This document shows, piece by piece, positions 1 through 6,599 of a stretch of 12,121 nt of DNA. The DNA lies in contig JADFIX010000034.1 in the NCBI GenBank assembly GCA_022566435.1, positions 1 through 12,121 of the forward strand, given 5' to 3'. Made by a program: the position numbers and the translations under genes. Position 1 is the first letter of the stretch. Every line of letters begins with the position of its first letter. This DNA is from Planctomycetota bacterium (GTDB lineage: Bacteria; Planctomycetota; Phycisphaerae; UBA1845). The notes beneath the pieces were generated by a model. That model did no database searches and was not told the DNA's origin. It saw only the letters and a list, made by a program, of their open reading frames with translations.

Positions 1-50
1 CGCGATCCCGATCCATGAGCGTTTGGACGGACCCACATTGAATTTCATCT

Positions 51-584
51 TCAGACCCTTCCGGATACGGTGAAGCCTCTGAACACGGTCGATTCGACAT
101 CAAGCCGAACCATGAATTGCCTATGCTCAATTTCTCGGGGCGATTCGCATCCGATCGTCAGGTGGCGAATGCCGATTGTTTCCAAAGAAAGCAAGGAGCT
201 CGTACCGCCGGCGTTGCCCTTCATACTACCAGTATCAAGTCGCGCCTCGAATTGCAACCAAAAAACGACGTGGTGTGGCTTGTGAGGCCCAAAACACGGC
301 AGAAACGCCCGAAAACCGTCGCCTCGCAGGCTCCCAAGGCACCCCAAAGCCTGTCTTGGCGTGTCAATTAGGACACCGCCGCCGCGATTCGGTTCCAATC
401 GATCGGCTGCCGCCGGCATGACGACGTGTGCCTCGAGCCGTGCGAAGACGAGCACGAACTCAATACCATCCTGTCCGCACAATCGATTCATGTCAGCAGT
501 CTGTCGCCTTGCCGAGGACCGCCGGCTCGCCTTTGCATTGCAAAGAGCAGACCTGCTACGACTCTCGATGTTGCATTTGCACAA
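51..584 (-). CDS. Hypothetical protein, possibly a damaged YcgR/PilZ-like protein
   Basis: This 177-codon minus-strand frame lies downstream of the CheX/CheY pair. I do not recognise it with certainty. Residues about 104-166 read like the end of a YcgR-type N-terminal domain followed by the start of a PilZ domain: a beta-rich stretch, then SPREIEHRQFMVRLDV, which resembles the 'P-x-x-I-x-x-x-Q-R-R-x-x-x-R-V' junction. The spacing is RxxxxR instead of the expected RxxxR, which weakens the call. The frame stops (TGA at 51-53) just where the PilZ beta-barrel should follow. Another frame stays open to base 1, so a frameshift near 50-85 is possible. The first 31 residues look unnatural; Met32 (ATG at about 491) is a more likely start, but I see no clear ribosome binding site. 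It could also be chance coding. Confidence 0.3.
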   Translation of the reverse strand: MCKCNIESRSRSALCNAKASRRSSARRQTADMNRLCGQDGIEFVLVFARLEAHVVMPAAADRLEPNRGGGVLIDTPRQALGCLGSLRGDGFRAFLPCFGPHKPHHVVFWLQFEARLDTGSMKGNAGGTSSLLSLETIGIRHLTIGCESPREIEHRQFMVRLDVESTVFRGFTVSGRV

Positions 585-1098
585 AAGTGCGCTCGCGTGA
601 TCAACTGTAACTCTTCAGATCTGAGTTTCCTTGCGGATCTTGGTATCCTCCCCGGCGAGCCAGACGAACGGCTCGCCGTCGTTGCCTCAGGCCGGTGGGC
701 TTCTCGACGTAGCCCGCGAACGCGACCCAGCGACGTTCGGAACGAAGGATCGGCCCAAGTGGTTGGCCAAAGGGGTTGGAAATCACTTGCGCCGTTACGG
801 GTTGGAAATAACGAAGGGCCGCAGTTCAACAGGCCGCAGGTATCCAACGGTGACTGCAGCCGACTTGCAACGGCTTGAGCGGAATGACGGTTTCGAATTG
901 GGCTTTGATTCCGTGGATGTACCGACATGTACCCCATGTATCGGCGCCGCTACGAAGCCCCTTCGTCATAGAAGTGCCCTGCCTCTTTGCGCGAAGAAAG
1001 CGAGAGTTCGCTTGTCATCACGACCTTCAAGTCATATCAGCCGATGCGCTTGTCAAACGCACGTCCGTGGCGCAGGGGATTCAGAGGAGAGATCAGTA
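585..1098. other. Intergenic stretch with two possible gene remnants
   Basis: No intact gene is convincing here. On the plus strand about 700-930 reads like the tail of a winged-helix or replication-type protein (around FGTKDRPKWLAKGVGNHL and RRYGLEITKGRSSTGRRY). It belongs to an open frame that then runs antisense through the CheY gene, so the frame as a whole is not credible. On the minus strand about 605-775 gives ERRWVAFAGYVEKPTG and, after a one-base shift, GEPFVWLAGEDTKIRKETQI and a stop. That could be the end of another decayed gene. The two readings overlap at 700-775, so at most one is right there. The downstream side of the signalling operon also falls here, with two small hairpins at 922-966. 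Confidence 0.3.
922..966. other. Two adjacent small hairpins downstream of the CheY gene
   Basis: The first hairpin pairs CCGA/TCGG and CATG/CATG (922-944) with a TA bulge and a five-base loop. The second is a perfect six-base stem, ACGAAG-CCC-CTTCGT (952-966). They lie 130-180 bases beyond the CheY stop on the minus strand. Neither is followed by a T-run, so an intrinsic terminator is not shown. They could limit 3' degradation of the operon transcript, but that is inference. Confidence 0.3.
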
Positions 1099-1473
1099 CT
1101 ACGTGGCCGCGGCGGTTTTCTCGATCACGTCCTTGATTTTATCTTTGAATCCGATCGGCGTGAATGGCTTCACGATGTAGTCGTTCACGCCGGCCTTGAT
1201 CGCGTGTATGACTTTCGTCGCTTGGGAATCCGAGGTGCACATGATGATGGGCACAGTTTCGTCCTGTTCGCGGATCTTCCGCACGAGCGTGATGCCGTCC
1301 ATGTTGGGCATTTTCCAGTCCACGACAATCAAATCGGGTCGGTCGTTCGCGAACGCGGTCAACGCCTGGAGCCCATCGGCGGCCTCCGCAATATCCTCGT
1401 AACCGATCTGGTTCAGAGCCCTCTTCTGCAGCATGAGCATCGTTTCCGAATCGTCGACAAGTAGAATTCTCAT
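1099..1473 (-). CDS. CheY-like single-domain response regulator
   Basis: This 124-residue protein is a stand-alone receiver domain of normal length. All landmarks are visible: the acidic pair D7/D8 in LLVDDSE, phosphoacceptor D52 in VVDWKMPNMDG, T80 in IIMCTSD, and K102 in IVKPF. It has no output domain, so it must act by binding a partner, as CheY does, or as a phosphate shuttle or sink. Its ATG overlaps the stop of the upstream CheX gene as ATGA, which implies translational coupling. Its likely phosphodonor is the hybrid kinase two genes upstream, and its likely phosphatase is CheX. It ends with TAG followed two codons later by TGA. This gene is intact and conserved, so TAG is a working stop codon in this host. 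I see no flagellar or Che receptor gene here, so a role in motility is not established. Confidence 0.93.
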   Translation of the reverse strand: MRILLVDDSETMLMLQKRALNQIGYEDIAEAADGLQALTAFANDRPDLIVVDWKMPNMDGITLVRKIREQDETVPIIMCTSDSQATKVIHAIKAGVNDYIVKPFTPIGFKDKIKDVIEKTAAAT

Positions 1474-1988
1474 ACGCTAGCTCCATGCGACGAAGCGGGT
1501 TCCGGGATCGACTCGGGCTTCATTTTGAGTTCCATCGAAACCTCGATGGAGAATCTCCCCAGGGGAGAGTCGCAGGGCAAGGTCAATACCGGAATACGGT
1601 TGTTTTTCAGGGTGATGTGCGAGCCGATGGCCACGCGCGGCAGCGATGTCGACATGTCGAGGCCGTTCATCTTCCCGTTGGCCAGTCCCGCGACCATGTT
1701 GGCCAGCTCACCGAGGGCATCCGCGAGGTCGGCGTTGAGAACCGATATTTCACCGCCGGCGAACTTGCTAGCGACCGTTCGTGCCACTTGCTTCGAGAAA
1801 CACAGAACCACGCTCCCTACCGCCTGACCAGAAAAACTAATCGCCGCGGACACGTCCGCCGCACGAATGTCTTTTCCGCAATTCTGCCGGATTTTGGGCA
1901 CAACCGAAAACAGAAGTTCCACGTCAGCCCGAGTCACTCGCCACGCGACCCGCCAGTCTGAAAAACCAACTGGATGATCGCCCGCCAC
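1470..1988 (-). CDS. CheX-family chemotaxis phosphatase
   Basis: The 172-residue product matches the CheX/CheC phosphatase fold. The active helix reads ALGELANMVAGLANGKM and holds E94 and N97, the ExxN pair that in this family positions the water attacking phospho-Asp of CheY. One such helix is present, as in CheX; CheC usually has two. The expected beta strands flank it (GSVVLCFS near 58-65 and PVLTLPCDSPLGRFSIEV near 133-150). The start is GTG at 1988, preceded by AAGG six bases upstream. The N-terminal ~20 residues are atypical and an internal GTG is possible. The gene begins 48 bases after the kinase stop and overlaps the CheY gene by four bases, so the enzyme and its probable substrate are made together. 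The obvious role is to switch off the neighbouring receiver; the kinase's own receiver domain is a second possible target. Confidence 0.85.
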   Translation of the reverse strand: MAGDHPVGFSDWRVAWRVTRADVELLFSVVPKIRQNCGKDIRAADVSAAISFSGQAVGSVVLCFSKQVARTVASKFAGGEISVLNADLADALGELANMVAGLANGKMNGLDMSTSLPRVAIGSHITLKNNRIPVLTLPCDSPLGRFSIEVSMELKMKPESIPEPASSHGASV

Positions 1989-2036
1989 CGTCAGCCTTAC
2001 TTCGCTTGGGTCGCTTAGAGTCGCGTCGGTTCCTCT

Positions 2037-4160
2037 TCAGCAGTCCATACGCGCGATGGCGGCGACCGGAGACGCACGTTCCTTCACGGGAATCGGTCGT
2101 TTCTGCAGCCACTCCTGTATCGTCGCAATCAGTCTCTTCCGGTCGACCGGCTTGGTGGCGAAGTCATCGCAGCCGCTGCATTGGCACTTCTCCCGATCCT
2201 GTGCCATGGCGTGCGCCGTAAGCGCAATAATCGGACCTTCGTAGTCCTTGTCCCGTAGCGTCGTCGTGGCTTGATAACCATCAAGCGCGGGCATCTGCAT
2301 ATCCATGAGGATCACATCGAACGGCTTGCCTTCGCTCAGGGCGGCCATGGCTTCATCGACTGCCACTTGCCCGTTCTCGGCGACCGTAACCTCGGCGCCC
2401 GCCTTCTTTAGAAGGAAGGAAATCAGTCGTTGGTTGTCCGGTCCATCCTCGGCCAAGAGGATGCGACAGTGCAAAGACTGCTCGGTTGATGATGTCTTGG
2501 GCTTCTCGGATGGCTTTGCCATCATCGCGGCCGCGTGGTCCTCGACCATTCTGACGCCTTCGAGCGGACCCGTGGCGACGGTCGTGCGGAATCGAGTTCC
2601 ACACCCCGGCTTCGTGTCGACCATGGTGATGGCCCCACCGAGCATCTCGGCGAATCGCTTGCTAATGGCAAGGCCCAATCCGGTCCCCCCAAACTTGCGG
2701 GCCATCGTGTTGTCAGCCTGTGCGAACGCCTGGAATAAGTTGGCAGCCTGCTCATCGGTCATGCCAACCCCGGTATCCAAAACGTCGAACTGCAGGTACG
2801 GTTCCTTCGGATTCGCTCCCCGGTCGCCCGCAACCGCCGGCACAAATCGAGTGATCAGCCGGACACCGCCCTCGTTGGTGAACTTTATGGCGTTGCCGAT
2901 GACGTTGATGAGAATCTGCTTGAGCCTGGTCGGGTCGGATTGAATCGTCTCGGGAATCGAGCCTATGTACTCGACGTTGAGCGCCAGCTTCTTCGCCTTG
3001 GCGCGTACTTCCATGAGCGAGACCACGTCCGTCGTAATCTCATGTGGCGAACAGGAGATGTATTCCATCTCCATCTTGCCCGCTTCGATCTTGGACATGT
3101 CGAGAATGTCATTGATCAGGCCGAGCAGGTATTCGCCGTTCTTATGAATCGTATCAATGGCATCGATTACTTCCGATTCCGACAGGTCGCCCTCTCTCAG
3201 ATTCTCGGAGAAGCCGAGAATGGCCGTCATGGGCGTGCGAATCTCATGGCTCATGTTGGCCAGAAAATCACTCTTGGCGGTGTTGGCCATCACCGCGTCG
3301 ACTTTCGCTTTCTCGAGCAGCGTATTGACATTGAAGAGTTCCTCGTTGATCGCCAGGGCCTCTTCCCTCTGCCCCTCGAGTTCAAGATTGCTAAGCTCTA
3401 GATCCTGTGTTCTCTCGGCGACCTTGTTTTCCAGCGACTTGACAAACGTTCTTACGGCTTCTGTCAGCGTGCGAACCTCCGCCGGGCCGGTTTCCTCAAG
3501 AAGAAACTCTTGACCGGTTCTCATGGACTCGGTCGCCGTATCCGTGAGGACCTGCAAAGGACGCACCAGGCGTGTAGAAGTCCACCAGTGAAGAAAGGCG
3601 ATGGCAAGCAGGCACAATACCCCACACACCAGGATCATCGCCCTGTTTCGGCGGGCCTCCTCTGTCAAATCTTGCATTTGACGGTCTGCGATTTCGCCGG
3701 TCCTATTCTCGATGGCTTCCACCAATGTAAGATACGTCATAGCGCTGTCATCAAATCGCTGAAGCCGGACTTCTTTGTCAGGCTCGGATTGATCCATGGT
3801 CGCCACAGAATCGGCCATCGCAACCATGCGCTCGAACGATTCACCGAGCTCGCTCACCATCGTGCGGGTCGCGAGTGCCCCCACCCCGAGCTCCGCCAAA
3901 ATCGTCCGGCAGTGTTCCAAGGAACGCTGGACGATGAGAACGACACCCGACTGCTCCAAGGAAAGGACGTCGAGCACCGCTAACAGATCTCTACTGGCGG
4001 AGGACAAGTCTTGAACGTTTCGGAACTCATTCGAGGCCTGACCGGAAACGCGCATTGCTTCTTGTTCCGCGCGCAGCGTCAGGCCCACCAGCGCTGCAAA
4101 CGCGAATACCGCGGCTGTTGAGCCCAACAGGAGAACTGTAATGTAATGCCTAACTTGCAC
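2037..4160 (-). CDS. Membrane-bound hybrid sensor histidine kinase
   Basis: With the start at GTG 4160 the protein has 707 residues. TM1 is about 7-29; an extracytoplasmic, mostly helical sensor region without a recognisable PAS or CACHE motif spans about 30-174; TM2 is about 175-193; HAMP is about 194-248. A coiled coil follows to about 295. HisKA has the phospho-accepting H305 in SHEIRTPMTAILGFS. The HATPase domain has the N box (N419, N423), G1 DTGVGMT (D462) and G2 GGTGLGL (491-497). A C-terminal receiver has E571/D572, phospho-acceptor D620 in MDMQMPALDG and K670 in TKP. All catalytic residues are present. A longer ATG frame (4346) would overlap the upstream gene by 158 bases and add an arginine-rich, non-natural N terminus, so I prefer GTG 4160, which has AAGGA seven bases upstream. 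The gene starts 28 bases after the FMN-domain gene. No Hpt domain is seen, so a phosphotransfer partner may lie elsewhere. Confidence 0.93.
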   Translation of the reverse strand: MQVRHYITVLLLGSTAAVFAFAALVGLTLRAEQEAMRVSGQASNEFRNVQDLSSASRDLLAVLDVLSLEQSGVVLIVQRSLEHCRTILAELGVGALATRTMVSELGESFERMVAMADSVATMDQSEPDKEVRLQRFDDSAMTYLTLVEAIENRTGEIADRQMQDLTEEARRNRAMILVCGVLCLLAIAFLHWWTSTRLVRPLQVLTDTATESMRTGQEFLLEETGPAEVRTLTEAVRTFVKSLENKVAERTQDLELSNLELEGQREEALAINEELFNVNTLLEKAKVDAVMANTAKSDFLANMSHEIRTPMTAILGFSENLREGDLSESEVIDAIDTIHKNGEYLLGLINDILDMSKIEAGKMEMEYISCSPHEITTDVVSLMEVRAKAKKLALNVEYIGSIPETIQSDPTRLKQILINVIGNAIKFTNEGGVRLITRFVPAVAGDRGANPKEPYLQFDVLDTGVGMTDEQAANLFQAFAQADNTMARKFGGTGLGLAISKRFAEMLGGAITMVDTKPGCGTRFRTTVATGPLEGVRMVEDHAAAMMAKPSEKPKTSSTEQSLHCRILLAEDGPDNQRLISFLLKKAGAEVTVAENGQVAVDEAMAALSEGKPFDVILMDMQMPALDGYQATTTLRDKDYEGPIIALTAHAMAQDREKCQCSGCDDFATKPVDRKRLIATIQEWLQKRPIPVKERASPVAAIARMDC

Positions 4161-4172
4161 GAGTCGATCCTT
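4158..4172 (-). promoter_or_regulatory. Ribosome binding site fixing the kinase start
   Basis: On the minus strand AAGGA (4168-4172) stands seven bases before GTG (4158-4160). TM1 begins a few residues after this GTG, as expected for a sensor kinase. This decides the start against upstream candidates inside the preceding gene. Confidence 0.65.
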
Positions 4173-4188
4173 GGCAGCCTGATTCGTC

Positions 4189-5187
4189 TCAATTCCCGAT
4201 ATCCGCAGCCGCGAGCGCTGCGAGCACCTCAATGGCCCACTTTGCAGTGACCTCACCGGTGGCGTCAGCAAGCTGAACGACGCCGTCCAGATTCTTTCCG
4301 CGGAGTTTGGCGAGATCTTTCGAAATAGCATCGTCGGCACCTCCAATCACCCAGACCTTCAGGATTCGGCCATCGGAAGCGACCGTCCACCACTGCTCTG
4401 GCCAGGATGATTGGTTCGACGCGTGAGACACCGCGAGCGCCCCGAGTGTCGTACCGGAATCGTCCAACGATCGTAAAACGGTCATCGAATGACCATCGAT
4501 CACGTGTGCATAAGAGCCTGTCTTTTGTTCAATGATCGCCACGGCTTTGCTGTTGAGGGGCGCTTTGATCTTGGTCACCTTGCGTGTTTTGGGGAAGGCC
4601 TTGTGAATGTGCCCGAGTAGGCGCGCTTCAAATGTGGCGTGTTGGAATGCAAGGTCGGTGATGATGAGCGTCTTCGCGCCGGAGAGTACAGTCGTCCTCG
4701 CGATTTTCATCGCGTCCGGCGGGACTTGAAGGGCAGCGATATCGACAGCCTTGTTCGAATCAGACATTAGAGACCGCAGTTCTGCGGCGCATTTCCCGAT
4801 AAGATGGTCGCGGAACGTGTCATCGCGTATCGATTTCGTGTGTTTCTCGCGTGAACGCTGCACACGAAAATCCTTGATCCTATTATCGAGGTCCATGGCC
4901 CATACCAATTCGACGGACCCGTTGGTGCCGACTTCCGATCGGGCATGGACAAAGCCAAGCGGCACGCCATCGCGGAACACCACATAGATCGTGTGCTTTC
5001 CTAGATCGCCAAATGCCAGCTTCCTTCCCAACTGCTCCTCAATTGTCGTTCTGAGTTTGACGTCGACTTTCTTGACCACCGACCTGTAATTCGTCGCGTC
5101 AGGAAAGATTTCGTAGATATGACGATCCGGATTACGGAGCGCACAATTGGCTGCATCGACGCTCGTAGTCGTCAACGCAGATGGCAA
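4189..5187 (-). CDS. FMN-binding-domain-like exported protein, signal peptide frameshifted
   Basis: The uninterrupted frame encodes 332 residues from TTG 5187. Residues 27-112 resemble the FMN_bind domain of NosR/RnfG-type proteins: IFPDATNYRSV, then IYVVFRDGVPLGFVHA, then ELVWAMDLDNRIKDFRV. After it comes TVLSGAKTL (166-174), at the place where the family has S-G-A-T, whose Thr carries covalent FMN; here it is Lys172. Residues about 230-330 look like a second, weaker copy (WWTVASDGRILKVWVIGG, LAKLRGKNLDG, ADATGEVTAKWAIEV), also without SGAT. Covalent flavinylation by ApbE is therefore doubtful. The TTG start is poor. A perfect ribosome binding site and a typical signal sequence MSTRVTKLTMGLAI lie at 5221 in the neighbouring frame, and a one-base indel near 5170-5192 would join it to LTTTSVDAANC. 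As first gene of the kinase operon, it may be the kinase's sensing partner (inference). Confidence 0.6.
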   Translation of the reverse strand: MPSALTTTSVDAANCALRNPDRHIYEIFPDATNYRSVVKKVDVKLRTTIEEQLGRKLAFGDLGKHTIYVVFRDGVPLGFVHARSEVGTNGSVELVWAMDLDNRIKDFRVQRSREKHTKSIRDDTFRDHLIGKCAAELRSLMSDSNKAVDIAALQVPPDAMKIARTTVLSGAKTLIITDLAFQHATFEARLLGHIHKAFPKTRKVTKIKAPLNSKAVAIIEQKTGSYAHVIDGHSMTVLRSLDDSGTTLGALAVSHASNQSSWPEQWWTVASDGRILKVWVIGGADDAISKDLAKLRGKNLDGVVQLADATGEVTAKWAIEVLAALAAADIGN

Positions 5188-5218
5188 GCCCCATCGTCAG
5201 TTTTGTCACTCTGGTTGA

Positions 5219-5233
5219 CATCGTGTGACTCCT
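5219..5233 (-). promoter_or_regulatory. Ribosome binding site and probable true start of the FMN-domain gene
   Basis: On the minus strand AGGAG (5229-5233) stands seven bases before ATG (5219-5221). This ATG opens MSTRVTKLTMGLAI, which has the basic and then hydrophobic layout of a signal peptide, but its frame ends at 5132. The continuation is in the frame of 4189-5187. The C4 run at 5189-5192 is one candidate site for the missing or extra base. Confidence 0.6.
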
Positions 5234-5451
5234 CATGTTAAGAACGGTCCCGCGTCTGAAAGGCGAAGATGGGGGCGAAGTGGAAGTGACTGTAGATTCC
5301 GCAAGAACATGGGTTTTCTCTTTGAGATGAATAATCCCCGGCACTCGGCGCCGCGAAGGGAACGACGCGTTGTCTCGCTTAATAACATCTCGCCTTACCT
5401 ACAACCCGCCTGCCATGAAGGTCTTCATCGTCACCGGATGATATAGTCGCC

Positions 5452-5479
5452 CTGCCCGACCGACCGGCGGGAGCTTTTT
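5452..5479 (+). terminator. Weak candidate intrinsic terminator
   Basis: CT-g-CCCG pairs with CGGG-AG around a nine-base loop and is followed by C and TTTTT. The stem is short and has a bulge. No plus-strand gene feeds into it. An alternative pairing joins 5458-5468 with 5483-5493 (9 of 11 pairs) and puts the T-run in the loop, which would argue against a terminator. Confidence 0.2.
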
Positions 5480-5957
5480 CGTGCCGGCCGATCGACAAAC
5501 CCTGTCTTTCGAAGGCCGCGGGCGATGCGTGACTTGTTCGATCCTAAGAATCTAGGCGCCCAAGAATACTGACTCCCTCCAAGGCAAAGCAGAGTCGACC
5601 GATTCCAACCAATCCGTACATCGGCGGTCGACGCGCGCCCGTACAGTTGCAGCTATCCGTGGCGCGTAGCGCTAGGTAACGCAGAGTCGTATCGGACGCG
5701 CTTCTCACGAAAGATCCGGCCGTAGAAAGGGACAAGGTTACCGGTCGTTGGCACCAAGGCGTGACCGCAGACGAGTGCGTGATGGTGCCTCCAGAATACG
5801 TACGCATGGACGCGCCTGCTTCCTTCGCTCGTCGTTACACGCCCTTGTGTCGAGGTCGAAGGCGTTCTCGCTTTGTCGGGATCTCTTGTTCGGCCCACGG
5901 CTCCGTGAACAGGTCGCGCAAGGACTCGCGTTGGAGACGGCTGCCGAATCGCTCCTT

Positions 5958-6462
5958 TCAACAGTGGAGAATGTTCACCAGTTGGTGACGGTTGTCATGG
6001 AAGACCAGCAGGCTGATCGTACCGCCCGTCCGGGGTGATCCGTCGGGCCGGACGCGACCCTCGTCGTGCTGGATCAGCGTATTGGCGATGGACGGAAGCG
6101 TCCGCTCCAGGTACCCATTGAGCGCTGACCCGTCCCGGACTATGATGTCTACCGAGTCGTCGTAGCGTTCGATGACCGACCGACGGTAGAGCTGTTCGGA
6201 TTCCTTGTCATCCTTCGTGAATCGCTGCCGCCGGGGCAGAGCCGTCGGCGGCGCGATACCACGTGTAGTTCGGACCCGTCGCCGGCTCTGGTTTCTCGGA
6301 GAGCTTTGGGATGCGTTTCCTGGTTGCGGGTTTGCCGTTGCACGATGCGCACCGGATACTGGTCCGCGGCGCATCGGGAACATGGCAACGTAGAGGTAAA
6401 CTTGGGAAGTTTGAGGCCCGATCCGGCAACTTAAGGAATCCGCTGGATTGATCGTAAGTCAT
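5958..6462 (-). pseudogene. Frameshifted gene of unknown function
   Basis: Two minus-strand frames each look coding over one half. From ATG 6462 the first gives a plausible N-terminal part with one Cys pair (RCASCNGKPATRKR) and ends in NYTWYRAADGSAP near 6235 before running to a stop at 6208. The second frame, from about 6240 to the stop at 5958, reads RRQRFTKDDKESEQLYRRSV and then YDDSVDIIVRDGSALNGYL and ISLLVFHDNRHQLVNILHC. Joined by a one-base shift near 6230-6240 they would give about 165 residues. I do not recognise the family. Whether the shift is real decay or a sequence error cannot be decided here. Confidence 0.35.
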
Positions 6463-6478
6463 TTTCTGACAACACTTT

Positions 6479-6551
6479 GCGGGCGTAGCTCAATTGGTAG
6501 AGCATCAGCCTTCCAAGCTGAATGTTACGAGTTCGAGTCTCGTCGCCCGCT
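6479..6551 (+). tRNA. tRNA-Gly (anticodon TCC)
   Basis: A complete cloverleaf of 73 bases. The acceptor stem GCGGGCG (6479-6485) pairs with CGCCCGC (6544-6550), with discriminator T6551. The D stem is GCTC/GAGC (6488-6491, 6500-6503). The anticodon stem TCAGC/GCTGA encloses loop CTTCCAA, giving anticodon TCC at 6512-6514. A five-base variable loop is followed by T stem ACGAG/CTCGT around TTCGAGT. CCA is not encoded. All stems are perfect, so the gene is still functional although it borders the integrated element. Confidence 0.97.
6527..6551 (+). other. Probable attachment site at the 3' end of tRNA-Gly
   Basis: Tyrosine integrases of tRNA-targeting elements usually recombine within the T-stem/acceptor end of the gene and restore it. 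The integrase gene ends 48 bases beyond this tRNA and points towards it, the classic arrangement. I found no second copy of the segment inside the window, so the exact core and the opposite att site are not defined. Confidence 0.5.
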
Positions 6552-6571
6552 TTGATCGGAAGTGCTTGTGA

Positions 6572-6585
6572 GATAAGCAGTTATC
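6572..6585. repeat. Small dyad between tRNA and integrase stop
   Basis: GATAA-GCAG-TTATC, two five-base arms with a four-base spacer, about 20 bases from the tRNA end. It could be an integrase or accessory-protein site next to the att core. Arms this short also occur by chance. Confidence 0.2.
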
Positions 6586-6599
6586 CCCGCAACGGTGCA

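Larger units (their letters stand above)
5234..6478. other. Long stretch without an intact gene
   Basis: About 1.2 kb between the signalling operon and the tRNA gene. It should contain the promoter of the minus-strand operon in 5234-5450, but I see no convincing -35/-10 pair. 5452-5493 holds overlapping GC-rich hairpins, one with a T-run. 5540-5950 gives only short, arginine-rich or otherwise unnatural frames, and I see nothing reliable in it. 5958-6462 holds a broken minus-strand gene (separate entry). Decayed sequence next to a tRNA used for integration is common and could be residue from earlier insertions. Confidence 0.5.

Noticed and set aside
631..1464. Open plus-strand frame of 277 codons
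   Set aside because: Its second half is antisense to the clear CheY gene and reads as an arginine- and histidine-rich shadow. Only its part at about 700-930 was kept as a possible remnant.
2305..2943. Open plus-strand frame of 212 codons
   Set aside because: It lies wholly antisense to the kinase ATPase and receiver domains, and its residues follow that gene's codon pattern.
4161..4346. Longer kinase start at ATG 4346
   Set aside because: It would overlap the upstream gene by 158 bases and add an unnatural basic N terminus; GTG 4160 has a good ribosome binding site.
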